A DNA stretch of 64,000 nucleotides, from assembly GCA_035315885.1 (NCBI GenBank), contig DATFXM010000066.1, positions 12,180 to 76,179 of the forward strand, written 5' to 3'. The DNA comes from DATFXM01 sp035315885 (lineage in GTDB: Bacteria > Acidobacteriota > Blastocatellia > UBA7656). The notes under the pieces are model-generated. The model ran no database searches. It was not told the DNA's origin and saw only the letters and a list, made by a program, of their open reading frames with translations. The stretch's first letter is position 1. Every line of letters begins with the position of its first letter. Of the stretch, positions 58,892 to 64,000 are shown piece by piece. A program made the translations under genes and the position numbers.

Positions 58892-60727
58892 TCACCTCGA
58901 CTTGATCTCTGTCCAATATCGATCGTAGAGATTCACTCCGGAACCCAGCTCGACCATGAATTCGCAACGCTCCACTGCCTCTCTGGGCGGAAAAGCTGCT
59001 TCATTACTTAAAAGGTCAGGGCGGATGTAGGCTCGCGCAGCTCGATTCACGCTCGAGAACCCCGTCCCATTCGAGATGGCCGCGGCTACCCTCGCGTCCA
59101 AAACATAATTGATGAACTCGCTTGCGAGCGCGCGATTCCGCGCCACGCGCGGTATGCACAGGTTGTCGACGAAGCGTGTACAGCCTTCCTTTGGTATGAC
59201 GTATCCGATGTTCGGGTTCTCGGCGATCGCCCTCGCGATGTTTCCGCTGTAGCCCTGTGCCACCCATACATCTCCCGACAACAGCAACTGGTCAAATCCA
59301 CCGCTGTCATAAGCCTTCACGAGCGGTTTCTGCTTCATCAGCAGCTGGGCCGCCTGTTCGACCTCTTCCGGATTAAGAGAGTTCAGCGATTTGCCCTGGT
59401 ACTTGAGCGCCGCGCCGAGGGTCTCTCGGACATCGTCAAGCATCGATATCCGGTCTTTGTACTTTGGGTCCCACAGCGCGGACCAGCTATCGATCGATCC
59501 GGCCACCTTATCCTTTCTATAACCGATGCCGGTTGTCCCCCACATATAGGGCACCGAATACCGGTTGTCCGCATCGAAGAGCAAAGCCACAAATTGTGGA
59601 TCCAGGTTTGAGAAGTTGGTCAGCTCATCCCGATTCAACTCTTCGATCAGTCCCTGCTCTTTCAGCACGCTGACCATGTAATCACTGGGCACTATGATGT
59701 CGTAGCTCGCGCCCCCCGATTGAAGCTTCGCCAGCAACGCCTCGTTTGAGTCGAACAGTTCAACATTGACCTGTGCTCCAAACCGGCGCTCGAATTCGGT
59801 GATTACGTCATCTGGAAGGTAGTTCGACCAGATGAAGATGTTCAGCTCGCCCCCTGCCGGAGTGGACCGATGCCCTCCGAGCGCAAAAACGCCAAGCAGG
59901 ACCAGTCCTGCAACCGCGACTACGGTGCTGGCGCGCGACTTTTTCCCAGAGCCCAGGCGCTGCGAGAGATAAACGAAGGCAAGCGTCACCAGCAGAAGTA
60001 TTGTGGAGATTGCGTTGATCTCCGGAGTGATGCCGGTCTTGACCATCGAATAGATCTTGAGCGGCAGCGTTGCCGAACCAGCTCCGGAAACAAAACTGGT
60101 GATCACGTAATCATCAAGCGAGATCGTAAACACGAGCAGAGCCGCGGAGAGAACAGCCGGAGCAAGTAGCGGCAGCGTCACACGAACAAATGTCTGCCAC
60201 GGGGTCGCACCCAAATCGAGGGCTGCCTCTTCCAATCTCGCATCGAGGCCGGACAAGCGAGCTCGCACAAGGAACACTACATACGAGACTGAAAACGCGA
60301 CGTGGGCGGCGATGATCGTGCCAAGGCCAAAAGCTATACCAAACAAACCGAAAAGGGCGGCGGTTGCAAACCCGATCACGATCTCGGGAACAATGACCGG
60401 CAAAAACACCAGCGCTTCGGCGGCTTGTCTGAGCGCGACCTTATACCTTGCGAGTGCCATCGCTGCCGCGGTGCCGATTACCGTGGCCGCGACGGTTGTG
60501 CAAAGCCCTACGATCAGACTGGTGCGCAAGGCTGAGACAAGCTCGGCGTCTCTCCACGCAAGCGCGTACCAATGCCAAGTGAATCCACGCCAGACGGTGC
60601 TGAATCGTGAGTCGTTGAACGATAGGGCTACGAGTACCAGAATCGGAGCGTACAGAAAGATGTAAACCAGCGAGCTGATGATGGCCAGGAAGGAAAACCG
60701 AGAACGTGACCTGGTGTTTGCGGGCAC
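58892..60727 (-). CDS. PotC-PotD fusion: spermidine/putrescine-type ABC permease plus solute-binding protein
   Basis: 611 residues, GTG start. Residues 1-262 are an ABC permease (six helices) with the EAA motif EEAALDLGATPWQTFVRVTLPLLAP. A helix at 266-284 acts as an anchor for a type-2 solute-binding domain from 293 on: ELNIFIWSNYLPDDVITEF, YDIIVPSDYMVSVLKEQGLIE and YMWGTTGIGYRKDKV. These are PotC and PotD sequences, normally separate proteins. No PotA or PotB gene is beside it in the window; upstream is the divergent tol operon. It should take up polyamines or a similar cation with a PotA/PotB elsewhere. Confidence 0.9.
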   Translation of the reverse strand: MPANTRSRSRFSFLAIISSLVYIFLYAPILVLVALSFNDSRFSTVWRGFTWHWYALAWRDAELVSALRTSLIVGLCTTVAATVIGTAAAMALARYKVALRQAAEALVFLPVIVPEIVIGFATAALFGLFGIAFGLGTIIAAHVAFSVSYVVFLVRARLSGLDARLEEAALDLGATPWQTFVRVTLPLLAPAVLSAALLVFTISLDDYVITSFVSGAGSATLPLKIYSMVKTGITPEINAISTILLLVTLAFVYLSQRLGSGKKSRASTVVAVAGLVLLGVFALGGHRSTPAGGELNIFIWSNYLPDDVITEFERRFGAQVNVELFDSNEALLAKLQSGGASYDIIVPSDYMVSVLKEQGLIEELNRDELTNFSNLDPQFVALLFDADNRYSVPYMWGTTGIGYRKDKVAGSIDSWSALWDPKYKDRISMLDDVRETLGAALKYQGKSLNSLNPEEVEQAAQLLMKQKPLVKAYDSGGFDQLLLSGDVWVAQGYSGNIARAIAENPNIGYVIPKEGCTRFVDNLCIPRVARNRALASEFINYVLDARVAAAISNGTGFSSVNRAARAYIRPDLLSNEAAFPPREAVERCEFMVELGSGVNLYDRYWTEIKSR

Positions 60728-60772
60728 GCGGAATCAATATTTGATGGCGGATTGTTAGTCAAGATGCGAAGT

Positions 60773-60801
60773 TTGACACTCACAATCCGGCACTCTATTA
60801 T
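60773..60801 (+). promoter_or_regulatory. Strong sigma-70 promoter of the tol operon
   Basis: TTGACA (60773-60778, six of six) and TATTAT (60796-60801, five of six) with a 17-base spacer. Start near 60808, which lies past the GTG at 60804, so the TTG at 60834 is the true start of tolQ. Confidence 0.75.
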
Positions 60802-60833
60802 CAGTGTCGGCCCACTTACGAGGAGAATTGGGA

Positions 60834-61553
60834 TTGACCCCGTCCGTTCTATCGATTCTACAGCTCATCCAGGCGCAACCAAGTCAAAGCATCGGATTAA
60901 CGGAGCTGCTTCTGAAGGCCAGCCCCATCGCAAAGGGCGTCCTTATCCTCCTGCTGTTGTTTTCGATTTACTCGTGGACAATCATCATAAGCAAGTGGCT
61001 GTGGCTCAAGAGCGCGGAGCAGTCAACAAGTTCATTCTTGTCCCGCTTCCATGGTGGCGTAAAGCTGAGCGACCTGTACGCAAAGACCGGGGCGGATGGT
61101 GAGGGGCCGCTCGCGCGCGTGTTCGCGGCCGGCTACGCCGAGGTAACTGACCAGATCGGAGACAACGGAGGCAAGGTCAGAAGCATAGAGGCACTCGTCC
61201 GAGTGCTGCAGGCTTCAGTCATTACAGAAGTCTCGCAGATGGAGCGCAGGCTTGGCTGGCTGGCAACGACGGCGAACGCCTCCCCGTTTATCGGACTGTT
61301 CGGCACGGTCGTCGGGATCATTATCGCATTCAACGGGCTGAGTACCGCTTCGGCGTCTTCGATTCAGGCGGTGGCCCCCGGCATCGCCGAAGCGCTGATT
61401 GCCACAGCCGCCGGAATTGCAGCAGCCGTGCCCGCGGCGATCTTTTACAATCACTTTTTGAATCGAATAAAAGCGCTGACCGCGACGATGGACCGGTTCT
61501 GCCTCGAGCTGACGAATCTGGTGGAGCGGTACTACGTCAAGGCTAACTTCTGA
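60834..61553 (+). CDS. tolQ: TolQ/ExbB-family proton channel protein
   Basis: 239 residues from the TTG at 60834, eight bases after GAGGAG. Three helices are seen (AKGVLILLLLFSIYSWTIIISKW; NASPFIGLFGTVVGIIIAF; APGIAEALIATAAGIAAAVPAAIFYNHF). The sequence LATTANASPFIGLFGTVVGI and GIAEALIATAAGIAAAVPA mark TolQ/ExbB. With TolR it uses the proton gradient to energise TolA. Its position before tolR-tolA-tolB makes TolQ the better name. Confidence 0.92.
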   Translation: MTPSVLSILQLIQAQPSQSIGLTELLLKASPIAKGVLILLLLFSIYSWTIIISKWLWLKSAEQSTSSFLSRFHGGVKLSDLYAKTGADGEGPLARVFAAGYAEVTDQIGDNGGKVRSIEALVRVLQASVITEVSQMERRLGWLATTANASPFIGLFGTVVGIIIAFNGLSTASASSIQAVAPGIAEALIATAAGIAAAVPAAIFYNHFLNRIKALTATMDRFCLELTNLVERYYVKANF

Positions 61554-61561
61554 GGCTTCCA

Positions 61562-61996
61562 ATGGCGTTCACCAATCAGCAGGGACGTACTCAAAGCTCG
61601 CTCTCTGAGATTAATGTCACGCCGCTTGTAGACGTGATGTTGGTCCTGCTGGTCATCTTTATGGTAACCGCGCCAATCTTGCAGACCGGGTTGGAAGTCA
61701 ATCTGCCGAAGACTAGAGAAAGCAAGAGTGAGCCTCAAAAACCCAAGTCGGTCGTGGTCAGCATAGACAAGGACGGCAATATCTATCTGAGCACTCAGAC
61801 CGAGGCGAAGCAGGTGAACGTCAACGATCTGGCTTCTTTACTAAGCCAGAAACTGGGCGAGTCGGGCGAGCGGCGCGTTTATGTGCGAGGGGACGGTGAG
61901 ACGCCGTATCGCATCATCGCGTACGTGCTCGATACCGCCAAGCAGGCGGGAGCAGATGTCAGTCTGGTCACCGAGCCCACGGTTAAGCGGAAATGA
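61562..61996 (+). CDS. tolR: TolR/ExbD family protein
   Basis: 144 residues, GAGG before the ATG. EINVTPLVDVMLVLLVIFMVTAPIL is the membrane helix with the key proton-carrying Asp (in PLVD). The periplasmic end is KSVVVSIDKDGNIYLST and RRVYVRGDGETPYRIIAYVLDTAKQAGADVSLVTEP. Works with TolQ. Eight bases from tolQ. Confidence 0.94.
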   Translation: MAFTNQQGRTQSSLSEINVTPLVDVMLVLLVIFMVTAPILQTGLEVNLPKTRESKSEPQKPKSVVVSIDKDGNIYLSTQTEAKQVNVNDLASLLSQKLGESGERRVYVRGDGETPYRIIAYVLDTAKQAGADVSLVTEPTVKRK

Positions 61997-62053
61997 CCAG
62001 GTTCGGTGATGACTCTTCACCAGTCGTCTCGAGTCGGCCGCACGTTTTAAAGT

Positions 62054-62905
62054 TTGAATCCTCAATCTTCAAATTCTAGACGCACCACCACGCGAGAGCG
62101 ACTTGGGCTCGTCGCATCCATCGCACTCCACATTTTAGTTCTCGGAGGGCTGTTCGTATCTTTTCAGCGGCTCGCTTCGCAGGAAATCGTTGCTGCCGGA
62201 CCCGGCGAAGGCGGCGAAGGTGGTGGGGGAGCGGTGCAAGTTGGAGTAGCAGACAAGAACGCGATACTCGGCTTCGCACAGCCTCAGCCCGTTTCATACG
62301 TTGGAGATTCAAATGACGCGATCAACAACGCGCGGCTCGAGCACCAGAATCGCGAAGAAGATCCAAAAGAGCTCCTGCCGCCAACCGAGCGCGAACAGCC
62401 AACCCCCGATACAGTCAAGACCGATCGGCCGGTGGCAAACCAGCACGAGAAGATCTTCACCGGCAAAGAAGAGCGCGGGCGGTCGGTGAATCAGTCAGCG
62501 CAGGTGGGTAGAACCTATGGGACTCCAACTCCAGCGTCGATGATAGGCGGGGTCGGTATTGGATCGGGCGGATCGGGCGTCGGTACCGGGCTCCCAGGCG
62601 GCTCGGAGTACGGGCGGCGCATCCAGGCAATTCTCAGCCGCAACTTCAATCCTCCCGCGGGCGCGTCCGACAGCGTGCAGTACGTTGTGATTGTCATCAA
62701 GATTGCGCGCGACGGCAGAATTCTGTCTATCTCGAACGGCCGGATCTCGCCGGCCTACATCAAACAGAGATCTCAGAATTCTCAAGTAAACTACGCTGCG
62801 GAACGCGCGGTACTGGCAGCCGATCCGCTGCCTCCCTTCCCTGCGGGCTTTTTGACTGGCGCTTCTGAAGCCTCGGCAGAAGTATGGTTCAGGTATCCAA
62901 AATGA
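62054..62905 (+). CDS. tolA: TolA/TonB-like protein
   Basis: 283 residues, TTG start, no good ribosome site. One helix near the start (LGLVASIALHILVLGGLFVSF), a glycine- and glutamine-rich middle (GPGEGGEGGGGAVQVG, then NREEDPKELLPPTEREQPTPD) and a C-terminal TonB/TolA domain (YGRRIQAILSRNFNPPAGASDSVQYVVIVIKIARDGRILSI). It lacks the long alpha-helical repeat of enterobacterial TolA. It carries the Tol energy to the outer membrane. Its end overlaps tolB by four bases. Confidence 0.86.
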   Translation: MNPQSSNSRRTTTRERLGLVASIALHILVLGGLFVSFQRLASQEIVAAGPGEGGEGGGGAVQVGVADKNAILGFAQPQPVSYVGDSNDAINNARLEHQNREEDPKELLPPTEREQPTPDTVKTDRPVANQHEKIFTGKEERGRSVNQSAQVGRTYGTPTPASMIGGVGIGSGGSGVGTGLPGGSEYGRRIQAILSRNFNPPAGASDSVQYVVIVIKIARDGRILSISNGRISPAYIKQRSQNSQVNYAAERAVLAADPLPPFPAGFLTGASEASAEVWFRYPK

Positions 62906-64000
62906 TCTTCAGTTTTGCAATGAACAAGAAACTCGTATTCACGATTCTTATTGCGATGGCGCTGGTTCTTGGGGCCGGGCGTTCATCGGCTCGCCCGCAG
63001 GAGCCAACAGCGCAGGAGGACGAGTTAAAGAGCCGGATTGGACAGATCATCGTCACGCCCGGCAACGGCCCCAATCTCGCCCTCGCCGACTTTGTAGCTC
63101 GCGGCGCAGGGTTGGACGCGGCAGTGAACACATTCAATGACGTGCTGCGCGCCGATCTGAACTACGCGTCCATCGGCGGGATCGTTGGCAAGAGCCTAAA
63201 TCCAAAATCGCTGGTGCCGGATCCAGCATCGCTCAAGTTTAGCGATTGGTCGGGCGATCCGGTAAAGGCCGACTACGTTGCGTTTGGAAATCTGCACTCC
63301 GAGGGCGGCCTCTCGGCTGACACGTATTTGTACGATGTAAAGACTAAGAACCAGCTCATTGCGTCTCGCCACACCGGAGAGGTTCGCAAGATTGCGCATG
63401 AGTTCGCCGATGAGATCGTCAAGTTGTTGACCGGTCACGACGGCATTGCCAGTTCCAGGATAGCGTACGTGTCGGGCGATTCGATAAAGATGATGGACTA
63501 CGACGGGTTCAATCAGCGAGGTTTTGCCAACGACGGACCGTTGCTCAGGTTTCCTCAGTTTTCGCCCGATGGGCGGTACATCGCGTACGTCAGCTACAAG
63601 ACCGGGGTTGCTAACATCGTGGTGCGATCCTCGGACGGCGGGCTGATTGGGGGTACGAGATTCAACTCGACTACATCGTCGCCGACCATTTCCCCCAACG
63701 GCCAACTGGCATTCAGCTCCGCGATGGCAGGCGATGGCTCGATGGAGATTTATGTCTCGAACATAGATGGCTCTAACCCAAGACGGCTAACGCGGACCTC
63801 GAGGCGAATCAACATCTCGCCGAGGTGGAATCCGAAGACCGGCCGCGAAATCGCTTTCATCTCCAATCGCGGCGGGTCGCCTCAGGTCTACGTGATGGAT
63901 TCCAGCGGAACAAACCAGCGTCCTCTTGTAGCGCGAGGCGGGCAGGCTGATTCGCCTTCGTGGTCGCCCGACGGCAGATATCTGGCATTCACGTATGGCG
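62902..64000 (+). CDS. tolB: TolB translocation protein, incomplete at window end
   Basis: Start ATG at 62902 overlaps the tolA stop; an ATG at 62920 gives a cleaner signal peptide (MNKKLVFTILIAMALVLGAG). About 366 codons are in view. TolB N-terminal domain (GPNLALADFVARGA; TFNDVLRADLNYASI) and propeller repeats (FSPDGRYIAYVSYKTG, ISPNGQLAFSSAMAGDGSMEIYVSNIDG, SPSWSPDGRYLAF) are clear. TolB binds Pal and TolA in the periplasm. The 3' end lies outside the window, with pal expected next. Confidence 0.94.
   Translation, partial: MIFSFAMNKKLVFTILIAMALVLGAGRSSARPQEPTAQEDELKSRIGQIIVTPGNGPNLALADFVARGAGLDAAVNTFNDVLRADLNYASIGGIVGKSLNPKSLVPDPASLKFSDWSGDPVKADYVAFGNLHSEGGLSADTYLYDVKTKNQLIASRHTGEVRKIAHEFADEIVKLLTGHDGIASSRIAYVSGDSIKMMDYDGFNQRGFANDGPLLRFPQFSPDGRYIAYVSYKTGVANIVVRSSDGGLIGGTRFNSTTSSPTISPNGQLAFSSAMAGDGSMEIYVSNIDGSNPRRLTRTSRRINISPRWNPKTGREIAFISNRGGSPQVYVMDSSGTNQRPLVARGGQADSPSWSPDGRYLAFTYG

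Noticed and set aside
1..64000. tRNA, rRNA, CRISPR array, complete insertion sequence or prophage
   Set aside because: Looked for on both strands by motif and by gaps between genes; none seen. The IS630-like segment belongs to an intact regulator, not a transposase.

Overview
The window looks like a chromosomal stretch of a diderm, mid-to-high-GC heterotroph. Inferred placement is Acidobacteriota, probably the Blastocatellia. This rests on the mix of a Tol-Pal envelope operon, LolA, TldD/TldE, many secreted proteins of unknown function, a chemosensory operon with a PATAN (DUF4388) protein, Ycf48-type repeats and a very large TPR/sigma-54 regulator. No rRNA, tRNA, CRISPR array, complete insertion sequence or prophage was seen. 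Most of the DNA is ordinary, densely packed chromosome, largely on the minus strand from 1.7 to 47 kb.

Layout. 0-1.6 kb (+): the end of an XdhC-like gene overlapping a glutaryl-CoA dehydrogenase. 1.7-8.5 kb (-): a glycosyltransferase, two secreted proteins, a DUF3224/EthD pair, a POTRA-only protein and a DoxX/polysaccharide-deacetylase pair. 8.7-12.7 kb: a divergent three-gene module made of a membrane-anchored coiled-coil protein, a solute-binding/VWA lipoprotein and a second, membrane-anchored solute-binding paralog. 12.8-25.5 kb (-): an eleven-gene chemosensory operon (two MCPs, CheW, CheR, CheA, CheB, CheY, CheX, GAF protein, second receiver, PATAN protein) behind one promoter with overlapping palindromes. 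25.9-34.2 kb: small proteins, a secreted beta-rich protein, a 1177-residue regulator that fuses an IS630-type HTH to TPRs, a sigma-54 AAA+ domain and a Fis HTH, and a Ycf48-like protein. 34.2-38.8 kb (-): benzoate-CoA-ligase-like enzyme and small accessory genes. 38.9-47.0 kb (-): a complete fatty-acid beta-oxidation operon fadR-fadD-fadB(N)-fadA-fadE with a FadR-type operator at its promoter. 47.3-52.4 kb: hydrolase, Maf, a multihaem UshA-like gene interrupted in frame by UGA (a strong selenocysteine candidate), DciA, an ABC ATPase and LolA. 52.5-58.0 kb (-): TldE, TldD, UbiE/MenG and a zinc-less M16 peptidase homolog. 58.2-64.0 kb: zinc-ribbon protein, a PotC-PotD fusion, and tolQ-tolR-tolA-tolB running off the end.

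The most notable point is at 48744-50249. What looks like a short ORF followed by a second ORF is one reading frame with a single UGA codon at 48969-48971. It sits in a CG-U-(x)4-LGGLARR context and has a 7-bp hairpin with a GGC apical loop starting 29 nt downstream, as expected of a bacterial SECIS element. Other leads are the FadR box joined to a Bacillus-like fad gene order in a diderm, the transporter-less VWA/solute-binding module, the IS630-HTH/sigma-54 regulator fusion, and the chemosensory operon, which has no flagellar or pilus genes beside it. All identifications are from reading the sequence; no database search was run.
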